Counted from the first letter of the stretch, positions 1-5,972 are shown. The stretch: DNA of 5,972 nucleotides from an uncultured Sphingobium sp. (GCA_913773715.1 CAJYHD010000618.1:1-5972); one strand, 5' to 3'. The notes: generated by a model from the sequence alone, not told the origin. Numbers and translations are program-made.

Positions 1-110
1 GCGAGAGAACCGTCAGTGGACTGTGGGACCTGATCGGAAAGCTCGTCGACATCTTCCAGCCCGCCGAATGCGCCAACTACTTCAAATCATGCGGCTATGA
101 ACCGGAATGA
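1..110 (+). CDS. IS630-family transposase, C-terminal fragment (cut by window edge)
   Basis: Only the last 35 codons are visible, reading in the frame of positions 3-110 and ending in TGA at 108-110. The tail contains GLWDLIGKLVDIFQPAECAN followed by YFKSCGYEPE. The core 'PAECANYF...GY' near the stop is a typical C-terminal signature of IS630-family (Tc1/mariner-like DDE) transposases, where the last helix sits after the catalytic domain. The catalytic Asp/Asp/Glu residues lie outside the window, so it cannot be judged whether the enzyme is intact. The gene runs towards (convergent with) the polysaccharide operon. The family call rests on recognising this short tail, so it is good but not certain. 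Confidence 0.75.
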   Translation, partial: ERTVSGLWDLIGKLVDIFQPAECANYFKSCGYEPE

Positions 111-125
111 ACGGAAACTGCTCTA
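1..125 (+). mobile_element. Right end of an IS630-like insertion sequence
   Basis: The transposase tail stops at 110 and the following bases, ACGGAAACTGCTC (111-123), read on the other strand as GAGCAGTTTCCGT, which resembles the terminal inverted repeats of several IS630 elements. A TA dinucleotide follows at 124-125, and IS630-family elements duplicate a TA target on insertion. The boundary is therefore placed at about 123 with TA as the target duplication. The left end is outside the window, so the inverted repeat cannot be matched to its partner and the exact end is inferred. Confidence 0.4.
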
Positions 126-229
126 AGCATGACGAAGTCAGGATGCGGTGCTGTTCTGCGTATCCATTATATCGCGTCTGATGACCGGCGCGTTGATCTT
201 GTGGGCTTGGCTACTCGTTCAAATGCGGA

Positions 230-2197
230 TTATCGAGTGACGCCAAGGTCTCCGGTTTCCAGCACGATCATATCCCAGTAATGCAAGGCTGGTAGCGTAA
301 AGGCGACGTAGGTGCCTGCGCCGTCCGCTCCGGTCGTGTACGAAATCTGCTGCGCCGCGCCGGCAGCGAAATCCGGCGATGCCCACCACAGGACGTTGCG
401 CCTGACCTCGACTGGGGAGCCGGTGTAGTACAGCTTCATGGTCAAAGGACCCACCCGATCAGGCGCCTCCTTGTTTCCATCGAGATCGGCCCAGGCATTG
501 GAGGACACTCCAGTCAGGTTTAGCAGATGGCAGACCTGCAAACCCGTTTTCGCCTTGCCGAGCAGGTAGACTTCACCGGCCGCGCCAATGGTGCCCCCTT
601 TGGCACCTGACGTGATCATGCAGGGCTGGGTACTGTCGTGTGAGCCATCGCGCAGGAGGTTTTGGTAACCTACCTCGAATGCCTTGTAGGACAGCAGGGC
701 ATCGATCAGCGCTGGCGAACAGGGGAGGTGATATCCCTCGACAAAGACATTTGTCATGATGCACCCCTGATCCGGGTGGTTCATCCAGGTCGAGCCGGCA
801 ATCGCGAACATCGCCGTGGCCAGCATCGCGGCGGGCGGATTGACGGTACAACCGGCGGTACGGGCCTTCGTGGAGCAACTCTCCGCCAGCGTGCGGTTGA
901 TGTAGGCAGGTTGGATGATCGCACGTCCTGCCTGCCCTGCGGCGTTCTTGCGCATCGTCTCGGCCGTCGCTGCGACAATGCCATTCAGTCCGGGATAATA
1001 TGGCGTGTCGAAATCCCACGTCTCACGATACAGGTATGGCTGCCTGCCTTTGCCAGCTGCATCGTTCAGGCCCCATCCCGAAACGGTATTGAGGATTGCC
1101 GGCTTGCCTATGCGGGCCTCTGCGCCAGTGGTGAAATCCGCCAGGCAGCGGACGGTATCGAGCGGGCGGCCTTGTGCGTCGAACGTAGGCTGCACCGGCG
1201 CGCCGACGGTATCGGCTTGCCAGAAATCAAAATCGAACTGGTCCATCATCGGTTTGATTGACTGCGTGAGCAGGAAGTTCTGCCAGCCCTTGCTGCACGG
1301 ATCAAAGAAGTCGAGGTGATCGGCTTGCCACCCGTACTTGGTCCAGTTGTCGGGCCGCTTGGGGGACTGATCCATATCGTCCGGTGTGCATTTACCGGCC
1401 AGACCGCAGCGGTTGCGGAACGAGCCCCAAGCCAGCGAGGGCTTGATCGTCTGCAATGGCCAGTTGGAATAAGCCTCGCCCGTGGCTTGGAAGAAGCCGA
1501 CCGGCATGCCGGCTTCATGAGCCGCGGCGATTACGCCTTGGATCGCGACCCGGCTGACAGCCAGGTTCGAAAGCGAGCGCCAAGTCTCCAGCTTGGCTGG
1601 AGGAGCGAGCTCTGGTCGATAGTAGCTGGCGTAGCTTTGGACCGTATTGCAGTGCCATGCGACCTGAGAGGCGATCAGCGATGCTGCATCCACGTTGCCA
1701 TCCCAGTGCGATATCCAGCATTGTCGGGGAAAGCGTGCATGCAGCCGACTTGTTTGCACGTCCAGCGCGCCTGCCGCCGTGTCGAGGATCTTACCTTTTG
1801 CGTCTTTAACGACGACGGCAATACGATAGCCGCGCTCGCCCTTGTTCGCTGTGGTGAACGGTACCTCGAGGCTGGAGCTGGCCGAGGCCTTGATGCTTGC
1901 CTGAGAGGTGGCCTCATACATCGTTGTGGTGTTGAAATGGATCGTGGTGACCATGCTGGCTTCCAGCATGGATGTGCGCGGATTGCGCAAGGTGACCAGA
2001 ACCTTGCCCCTCTCGCCTGGCGCGTAAACAGCCTTGTCGGTGGTAATGAGCTGGATGTGCGGATGCAGCGATGGATCGAGTTGCGGCATTGTCGCGGCAT
2101 GGCTGGAGTCTGGCTTCAGGCCTGGAAGAAGCACGAAAGCGGCCACAACCAGCAGCAGGGCCAGCAATCCGCAGAGCAGAGGAAACAGCCGTTTCAT
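230..2197 (-). CDS. Glycoside hydrolase family 66 (dextranase-like), secreted or membrane-anchored
   Basis: A 655-residue protein whose architecture matches GH66 (endo-dextranases and cycloisomaltooligosaccharide glucanotransferases, acting on alpha-1,6-glucan). Numbering from the ATG: residues 1-26 are a hydrophobic signal peptide or anchor; about 48-150 form an Ig-like domain starting TTDKAVYAPGERG; the barrel begins near QCWISHWDG (159) with HCNTVQSYASYYRPE (182-196). The family's nucleophile motif is seen as FDFWQADTVG with Asp329, and the acid/base candidate is Glu392 in YRETWDFD, 63 residues later, a spacing usual for the family. AFEVGYQNLLRDG (506-518) and the C-terminal beta domain with ASPDF and LPALHYWDMI are also typical. 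The start is chosen at ATG 2197 because GAGAG lies 7 nt upstream and the signal sequence begins there; a GTG at 2224 is in frame but less likely. It is the last gene of the operon, 88 bp after the copolymerase gene. It probably acts in the periplasm or outside. Family is firm; exact substrate is not shown. Confidence 0.9.
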   Translation of the reverse strand: MKRLFPLLCGLLALLLVVAAFVLLPGLKPDSSHAATMPQLDPSLHPHIQLITTDKAVYAPGERGKVLVTLRNPRTSMLEASMVTTIHFNTTTMYEATSQASIKASASSSLEVPFTTANKGERGYRIAVVVKDAKGKILDTAAGALDVQTSRLHARFPRQCWISHWDGNVDAASLIASQVAWHCNTVQSYASYYRPELAPPAKLETWRSLSNLAVSRVAIQGVIAAAHEAGMPVGFFQATGEAYSNWPLQTIKPSLAWGSFRNRCGLAGKCTPDDMDQSPKRPDNWTKYGWQADHLDFFDPCSKGWQNFLLTQSIKPMMDQFDFDFWQADTVGAPVQPTFDAQGRPLDTVRCLADFTTGAEARIGKPAILNTVSGWGLNDAAGKGRQPYLYRETWDFDTPYYPGLNGIVAATAETMRKNAAGQAGRAIIQPAYINRTLAESCSTKARTAGCTVNPPAAMLATAMFAIAGSTWMNHPDQGCIMTNVFVEGYHLPCSPALIDALLSYKAFEVGYQNLLRDGSHDSTQPCMITSGAKGGTIGAAGEVYLLGKAKTGLQVCHLLNLTGVSSNAWADLDGNKEAPDRVGPLTMKLYYTGSPVEVRRNVLWWASPDFAAGAAQQISYTTGADGAGTYVAFTLPALHYWDMIVLETGDLGVTR

Positions 2198-2204
2198 GGT
2201 CGAT

Positions 2205-2209
2205 CTCTC
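2205..2209 (-). promoter_or_regulatory. Ribosome binding site of the GH66 gene
   Basis: GAGAG on the - strand, 7 nt before the ATG at 2197. It decides the start in favour of this ATG over the in-frame GTG at 2224, which would add nine residues in front of the signal peptide. Confidence 0.55.
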
Positions 2210-2238
2210 AGCCCCAACGCTCACATGGGTTCACCAAG

Positions 2239-2271
2239 CGTCCCATGGGCATAAACAGGGCCCATGGGACG
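2239..2271. repeat. Perfect 12-bp inverted repeat (hairpin) between copolymerase and GH66 genes
   Basis: CGTCCCATGGGC (2239-2250) and GCCCATGGGACG (2260-2271) are exact reverse complements around a 9-base loop, giving a GC-rich stem in either strand's RNA. Each arm itself holds the palindrome CCCATGGG. There is no run of T on the downstream (- strand) side, so it is not a canonical intrinsic terminator. It sits 42 bp ahead of the GH66 start codon and 14 bp after the copolymerase stop codon. It could be an mRNA-stabilising or processing hairpin, a partial terminator that lowers GH66 expression, or a protein-binding site. Confidence 0.8.
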
Positions 2272-2285
2272 TGCGGCGTTACGTC

Positions 2286-3449
2286 TCAGATACTGTGTTC
2301 CTTGACGCCCGCCCACAGCAGCCAGCCAATGGCATAGGCGAAGAACAGCAGGGCAAATACGGTCAGCACGATCTTGCCCCGCTCCGGAAACAGCGACTTG
2401 ACCGGTTGGTTGGGCTCCACCACACGAACAAGATAGAGCTGCTTGCGCTTCGCTTCAGCCGTGGCTTGAGCGTATTGCGCGGCAGTGGCGGCATGAAGCT
2501 TCGCAGCCTCGTCACGCTCGATCATAAGCTGCTCGTAGCTGCCGAGCCGATTGGCGACCGAGCGTCCGCTGCCGGCGATCTGGGATGATTGCCCAGCGAT
2601 CTGTGCTTCGAGCGCCCGCACCTGACGCTGTAGCGCGATGTACTGTGGGCTGGTGTGGCTGACCGCTTGCCCCACGGCGGCAAGTTGTGCCCGCGCCTGC
2701 ACCAGGCTGGCGGTCAGGTTCGTTACGAGCGTTAGCTGGGCCTTGCCTGTACCTTCCGGGTCGACATCCTCGTTGCTCCGCCGAAAACCGGTTAGCCGCT
2801 GCTGGATCGCATTCAGCTGGGCCGCTGCCGTATCAAGCTCGCGCTTGGCGGAGGTCACCTGATCCCGATAGGTTTGCTGGTTGATGGCATTGATCTGCTG
2901 CTCGCCCATCAGGAGCAACTTGGAAGTCAACGCGTAGGAATCTTCAGGCCTGAAGGTATGGACCGTCAGGTGAGTGATACCGCTGGTCTCGTCCTGTTGG
3001 ATCGACACCTGACGCTCGTAGAACTTCTGCAGGCGCTCCGGTGTGGGATCCGCACTCCACAAGCGGCTGAACCAGTCCACGCCTTCGCGGCGGAAACGTT
3101 CGACCAGGCTATCCTCGCGGCGCAGCTTGGCTACTGCGTCGTGAGACAGAAGGTACTCCTGGACGATGAAAGCTTCCGAAGCGGTGGAAGAGGTTCCCAG
3201 GCTTAGTCCAAAGATCTGGCCGACGCCGCCGCCGCTGGCTGGTGCCTCGGCATGACGGATGACGAAGTCGGTGCTGGATTCATACTGATCGGATGCGATC
3301 AGGTACATATACGCCGCCGCCAGCAGTGTCGGCAGGATCACGATCGCCAGGAAAAAGCGGTTGGCATAAGCCAAAGCCTTGAGCCGGGCGGCAGTCCCGC
3401 CGGACTCGGCCTGCATCCCAGCGTGTTTTGGTTGGATTACGCCGTGCAA
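2286..3449 (-). CDS. Capsule polysaccharide export inner-membrane protein, KpsE/BexC/CtrB type
   Basis: A 387-residue polysaccharide copolymerase (PCP-3 type), close to the usual length of KpsE (about 380). Its topology is diagnostic: a short cytoplasmic N-terminus, a membrane segment at about 33-52, a long periplasmic region with coiled-coil character (about 190-330), and a second membrane segment at about 359-381 followed by a six-residue tail. The segment before the second helix, AEAKRKQLYLVRVVEPNQPV with SLFPERGK after it, is the conserved block of this family. In capsule export it bridges the inner-membrane ABC transporter and the outer-membrane channel. The start is TTG at 3449, supported by GGAG 9 nt upstream; the first in-frame ATG (3416, residue 12) lacks an obvious ribosome site. 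The gap to the permease gene upstream is 36 bp, consistent with one transcript. Confidence 0.92.
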   Translation of the reverse strand: MHGVIQPKHAGMQAESGGTAARLKALAYANRFFLAIVILPTLLAAAYMYLIASDQYESSTDFVIRHAEAPASGGGVGQIFGLSLGTSSTASEAFIVQEYLLSHDAVAKLRREDSLVERFRREGVDWFSRLWSADPTPERLQKFYERQVSIQQDETSGITHLTVHTFRPEDSYALTSKLLLMGEQQINAINQQTYRDQVTSAKRELDTAAAQLNAIQQRLTGFRRSNEDVDPEGTGKAQLTLVTNLTASLVQARAQLAAVGQAVSHTSPQYIALQRQVRALEAQIAGQSSQIAGSGRSVANRLGSYEQLMIERDEAAKLHAATAAQYAQATAEAKRKQLYLVRVVEPNQPVKSLFPERGKIVLTVFALLFFAYAIGWLLWAGVKEHSI

Positions 3450-3458
3450 GAAAAGGTG

Positions 3459-3462
3459 CTCC
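3459..3462 (-). promoter_or_regulatory. Ribosome binding site supporting a TTG start for the KpsE-like gene
   Basis: GGAG on the - strand lies 9 nt before the TTG at 3449. The alternative ATG at 3416 has no comparable site, so this motif decides the start. Confidence 0.5.
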
Positions 3463-3485
3463 GCTTTAATTGAGAAAGGGCGGCG

Positions 3486-4325
3486 TCAGGAGACATGGAT
3501 ATCCTTGCGCACCCGTCTGATCGCGAGCAAACCCCAATAGGTGAAAAAGCAGTTAGCCGCCACCACGAAACCGACATATGCATAGCGGTCGTTCGATGTG
3601 GTGAACTGGCCATAGCGGGCTAGTTCGAACACCGGGACCATCGGGTTCCAAGCGACGTAAGGCCGCGCCCAGGCCGGCAGGACGGACACGGTGAAGAATG
3701 CGCCACTCAGCGGCATGGCGAAGTACGATGCCGGGTGAACCAGGCGTTCCAGGAAAGGCGAGTGGAAGGTGTAGGCGCCCGCCAGCAGGCACCATGCAAA
3801 CGAGAACCAGGAAAACAGCACGATCGCTTCGATCAGATAGAGAGGGCGGGCCGGAAACTCTCCAAGGCCCAGGATCACTCCCAATGTCTGAAGTACGGCC
3901 AGCGCGGAAATGCAGCCCAGTGTCTCGACGATCGATTTGCCCAGCATGATGTCGAAGGGCGTGATCATGTTATGGTACAATAAGTTGGAGTACTGGTGCA
4001 GCACCCCGTCCGATCGCGTGAACGAGTTGCGGAAAATGATGAAGATCGTGTAGCCGGTAAGCGTGAAGGTGAAGGGGCTGACGCCGTTGTTGTCGCCATG
4101 GCCTACGAACGAGTGGATCGCCGTCACCACCGAGGCTAGCATCAGCGGTTCCACGATCACCCACAGGTAACCGATGTTCGCGCGCCCATATCGCTGCTGC
4201 AGCTCACGCAAGGCGAGCGCATGTATGACCGACCCCTGGCGTGCAACGCCTGATAGGAAGATATCCAGGCGCGAGCGGTGCTCACCCGGTGCGCGGTAAG
4301 GCAGGTCGGAGCGGCCCGGGTCCAT
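3486..4325 (-). CDS. Capsule polysaccharide ABC-2 transporter permease, KpsM/BexB/CtrC type
   Basis: A 279-residue integral membrane protein of the ABC-2 export family, slightly longer than KpsM/BexB (about 260). The cytoplasmic N-terminal part carries LALRELQQRYGRANIGYLWV, the conserved block before the first membrane helix (LRELxxRYGR...GxLW). About six hydrophobic segments follow: roughly 51-73, 85-103, 130-155, 163-186, 198-218 and 250-269. YTIFIIFRNSFTRS, LLYHNMITPFDIMLGKSIVE and the WNPMVPVFELARYGQF motif near 226-240 are typical of capsule permeases. It would form the inner-membrane channel through which the lipid-linked polysaccharide passes. ATG 4325 is preferred because AAAGG lies 8 nt upstream; a TTG at 4331, overlapping the upstream stop as TTGA, is possible and would add two residues. 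The partner ATPase is not adjacent on either side, which is unusual for this family. Confidence 0.93.
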   Translation of the reverse strand: MDPGRSDLPYRAPGEHRSRLDIFLSGVARQGSVIHALALRELQQRYGRANIGYLWVIVEPLMLASVVTAIHSFVGHGDNNGVSPFTFTLTGYTIFIIFRNSFTRSDGVLHQYSNLLYHNMITPFDIMLGKSIVETLGCISALAVLQTLGVILGLGEFPARPLYLIEAIVLFSWFSFAWCLLAGAYTFHSPFLERLVHPASYFAMPLSGAFFTVSVLPAWARPYVAWNPMVPVFELARYGQFTTSNDRYAYVGFVVAANCFFTYWGLLAIRRVRKDIHVS

Positions 4326-4327
4326 GG

Positions 4328-4666
4328 TCAAAGCCTTTGTACAATCATGACGAACCCGGCAAGCCCTTGGTCGTCAATGACAAGATTGGATACCGGGGCG
4401 AAGGCCATCGGCGCGATCGAATAGCCCTTGCCGATCAACCGCAGAGCCCACTGTCCGATTTCATTGCGGGAAAGTATCTGGTCATCGGCCGTGTCGGCGC
4501 TGCCGACCAGATCGACGTCAGGCCGGTAACGCAGTCCCAAAGCCGCCAGTCCCCCGATCTTGAGGCGACCGAGCCAATCCTCCACCGCTTCCCAGCGTTC
4601 GCGGGCACCGCCGTCGATCCCAAGCCCCGCCGGCATCAACAGGAAGTCATAAAAATCACTGCGCAT
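4328..4666 (-). CDS. C-terminal half of a class I methyltransferase-like protein (possible downstream part of a broken gene)
   Basis: A 112-residue frame. SDFYDFLLMPAGLG (3-16) looks like strand 4 of a SAM-dependent methyltransferase fold, WLGRLKIGGLAALGLRY (31-47) looks like the 'L.PGG' strand 5 block, LSRNEIGQWALRLIGKGYSI (65-84) like the following helix, and the final GFVMIVQRL like the last strand. The glycine-rich SAM-binding motif is absent from this frame. The ATG at 4666 lies inside the upstream gene (11-bp overlap, different frame) and has no clear ribosome site. Reading upstream of this ATG in the same frame gives a sensible continuation (HRYPAM), so the ATG may be an internal Met of a once longer protein. 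It ends 2 bp before the permease ATG. Alternatives are a genuine small gene translated by coupling. Functional call is tentative. Confidence 0.55.
   Translation of the reverse strand: MRSDFYDFLLMPAGLGIDGGARERWEAVEDWLGRLKIGGLAALGLRYRPDVDLVGSADTADDQILSRNEIGQWALRLIGKGYSIAPMAFAPVSNLVIDDQGLAGFVMIVQRL
4334..4338 (-). promoter_or_regulatory. Ribosome binding site of the permease gene
   Basis: AAAGG on the - strand, inside the last codons of the upstream 112-codon frame and 8 nt before the ATG at 4325. For the alternative TTG at 4331 the spacing would be only 2 nt, too short, so it favours the ATG and suggests translational coupling to the upstream frame. Confidence 0.45.
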
Positions 4667-5399
4667 GGCGGGATATCGATGACGTGGAGGCTAGGAGTTC
4701 GGCATAATCGGCGGAGACGGGACCGACGATTAATCCTTCAAGGCCGCTATATGTGGCACCGTACGTCTTCAAGGCATTGAGACACACCGCCTCGCTCCAC
4801 TGCGCCAGAGCAAGATCGCCGTCCTCACGTGCACGAGACCCAAAGGCAGCCACCTGTTCATGTACACAGCTTTGCGAGACCGGTTGCTCGATCCTTGTTC
4901 GGCCATAATGGAGCAGGGCATTGGCAGGACGGGTTTCCTGCGCCTGTGTTTCCATGGCCAGGACCGAGCGTGGTGGTTCAGGATACTGCTCACCGGTGTC
5001 CTCCGGTTCATCAATTGCAACTTTTAGTGTCTGTGCGACGACATCGGAATCCTCCGATAGATAACCGTAGAGCGCATAAAGAACGCCCTTTTGCGCTGCG
5101 AAATGCACTGGGAGAGCCAGCTCCCCGTCGTCTTCGGCATGGAGCATCATCCTGGCACCCGAAACCAGGCTGATGTTGCTGTCGGAATCGGGCTTCCAGG
5201 CATGCACGCGCATCGACAGCTCGCCGAAGCTGGCACGCACCCCATTCATCTGCAGAACGAAGCGGGCGCGGCCCTCGCGTACTTCGTGGTAGCGGGTGTG
5301 AAAGCAGTAACGCGGATCCGGCGATCGCTCCATACCACCGAGACCCTCGATCGCGCTGGAGTGACTTTCCCAATAATCAAACGGATCAACTTCGCGCAT
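4656..5399 (-). CDS. Unrecognised protein: beta-rich N-terminal domain plus methyltransferase-like C-terminal start
   Basis: A 247-residue soluble protein with no signal peptide or membrane segment. Residues about 35-130 show alternating hydrophobic residues over several likely beta strands (ARFVLQMNGVRASFGELSMR, SLVSGARMMLHA, GVLYALYGYL), which suggests a beta-sandwich, perhaps carbohydrate-binding; this is inference from pattern only. After a polar linker (about 131-172) comes a helical part, LALAQWSEAVCLNALKTYG, and GLEGLIVGPVSADYAELLAS (219-238), which has the shape of methyltransferase strand 1, the SAM-binding loop and helix A, although the loop is poor in glycine. The protein then stops after nine more residues, far too early for a full fold. 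The start ATG is 5 bp after the FkbM stop codon; no strong ribosome site is seen, so coupling is likely. It may be the front part of one gene with the next frame. Confidence 0.6.
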   Translation of the reverse strand: MREVDPFDYWESHSSAIEGLGGMERSPDPRYCFHTRYHEVREGRARFVLQMNGVRASFGELSMRVHAWKPDSDSNISLVSGARMMLHAEDDGELALPVHFAAQKGVLYALYGYLSEDSDVVAQTLKVAIDEPEDTGEQYPEPPRSVLAMETQAQETRPANALLHYGRTRIEQPVSQSCVHEQVAAFGSRAREDGDLALAQWSEAVCLNALKTYGATYSGLEGLIVGPVSADYAELLASTSSISRHAQ

Positions 5400-5404
5400 G
5401 GCGT

Positions 5405-5972
5405 TTATCGCTTGAGCACCAGCATGATATCCTCGAGCCCAGGGCGGCTGAGGACGAAGTCCATATCGGTCGGTAACACGCCTGCATCCAGCGTCAGGTG
5501 GTTGAGCGTGAATCCATGCGCGCTCAATCGTTCCAAGAAGGCACGAGGATCCCCATAGCGATGCGGATTGAATTCGATGACCACGGTGCGCAACTTTCCG
5601 CTGTCCAGCAGTCCTTGCGTGCCAGCCCAGATCAGCTCCTCGGCGCCCTCCACATCGATCTTCACCAGTTCAATGGCCTGCCAATCTTCGCGGCTGTCGA
5701 GGCGTGCGACCGGAACTTCCATGCCTTCTGGTGGTATGTCGGCACCGGGCGGCAGAATGTAGGCGTTCATCGGTGTACTGGGTGGCACGACAAGCGTGAC
5801 CGAGTGGTCGCCCCTATCGCCAAGAGCAGTCTGATGTACGCTCGTCCACCGGGAAAACCCGTTAACCATCACGCTCTTGTTCAGCAGGTCCACAAGCCGC
5901 GGATTGGGCTCAAAGGCATGCACCCGGCCAGTAGGGCCAACCAATTCGGCCATCAGCAGTGTGAAATAGCCG
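5405..5972 (-). CDS. FkbM-family SAM-dependent methyltransferase (N-terminus beyond the right edge)
   Basis: About 188 codons are visible and the frame stays open to the window's right edge, so the true start lies outside; the ATG at 5953 is internal. The visible protein begins GYFTLLMAELVGP, the second half of the SAM-binding motif (usually GANxGYFT), followed by the acidic strand-2 end in VHAFEPNP. The family hallmark LVKIDVEGAEELIW is present at about 5637-5678, and the C-terminus (MDFVLSRPG, MLVLKR) closes the fold. FkbM-type enzymes O-methylate sugars and polyketides; in a capsule locus the likely target is a hydroxyl of a sugar residue in the glycan, in the cytoplasm. It is the first visible gene of the unit, with 5 bp to the next gene. 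The family call is firm; the acceptor is unknown. Confidence 0.9.
   Translation of the reverse strand, partial: GYFTLLMAELVGPTGRVHAFEPNPRLVDLLNKSVMVNGFSRWTSVHQTALGDRGDHSVTLVVPPSTPMNAYILPPGADIPPEGMEVPVARLDSREDWQAIELVKIDVEGAEELIWAGTQGLLDSGKLRTVVIEFNPHRYGDPRAFLERLSAHGFTLNHLTLDAGVLPTDMDFVLSRPGLEDIMLVLKR

Noticed and set aside
166..171. Exact TATAAT on the - strand downstream of the GH66 gene
   Set aside because: No acceptable -35 box at 16-18 bp spacing and no gene for it to serve; it would read into the insertion sequence antisense.
1586..1602. 7-bp inverted repeat CTCCAGC/GCTGGAG
   Set aside because: Short, inside coding sequence, and expected by chance in GC-rich DNA.
1951..1971. Perfect 9-bp inverted repeat CCATGCTGG/CCAGCATGG with a 3-base loop
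   Set aside because: It lies within the GH66 coding region (encoding MLEASM) and is explained by the protein sequence; nothing else suggests a regulatory role.
2170..2197. Cysteine near the N-terminus of the GH66 protein as a possible lipoprotein site
   Set aside because: The Cys is at residue 8, before most of the hydrophobic stretch, so it does not fit a lipobox.
1316..2254. Long open frame on the + strand (312 codons) opposite the GH66 gene
   Set aside because: It is a shadow on the opposite strand of a gene with clear family motifs; its translation is Arg/Gly/Cys-rich with no recognisable domain.
2034..2588. Open frame on the + strand spanning the GH66 start, the hairpin gap and the copolymerase end
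   Set aside because: It crosses two well-supported - strand genes and the hairpin, and the translation has no domain-like pattern.
1..5972. tRNA, rRNA, CRISPR arrays, riboswitches
   Set aside because: No repeated spacer pattern, cloverleaf-like sequence or rRNA stretch was seen, and coding genes fill nearly all of the window.

Overview
The window is a stretch of a polysaccharide (capsule/exopolysaccharide) biosynthesis and export locus from a Gram-negative bacterium, probably a proteobacterium of moderately high GC. The base comes from the inner-membrane export proteins, a permease of the KpsM/BexB/CtrC type and a two-membrane-segment copolymerase of the KpsE/BexC/CtrB type, which belong to ABC-transporter-dependent capsule export across a double membrane. 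The sequence does not fix the genus; an acetic-acid-bacterium or other alpha/gammaproteobacterial origin is a guess only.

Layout. Positions 1-110 hold the C-terminal end of an IS630-family transposase on the + strand, and the element probably ends near position 123-125. Everything else lies on the - strand and reads right to left as one tightly packed unit: an FkbM-family methyltransferase (enters from beyond the right edge, stop at 5405); a 247-codon gene that starts 5 bp later (5399-4656); a 112-codon reading frame overlapping it by 11 bp (4666-4328); the ABC permease (4325-3486); the KpsE-like copolymerase (3449-2286); and, after a gap with a strong 12-bp inverted repeat, a secreted or membrane-anchored GH66 (dextranase-like) glycoside hydrolase (2197-230). 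No gap between genes exceeds about 120 bp, so there is no long gene-free stretch.

How they may work together. The permease and copolymerase form the inner-membrane and periplasmic part of an export channel. The FkbM enzyme would methylate a sugar. The 247- and 112-codon frames together look like an accessory beta-rich domain joined to a degenerate class I methyltransferase, possibly broken by an out-of-frame deletion. The GH66 enzyme, carried in the same unit and sent out of the cytoplasm, is a candidate for cutting or trimming the exported glycan. GH66 enzymes known to date act on alpha-1,6-glucan, so its presence hints at the chemistry of the polymer. The transporter ATPase (KpsT/CtrD) and the outer-membrane channel (KpsD/BexD) are not in the window.

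The most interesting points are the GH66 hydrolase embedded in a capsule-export operon, the phased CATGGG repeats and hairpin just upstream of it, and the apparently split methyltransferase.
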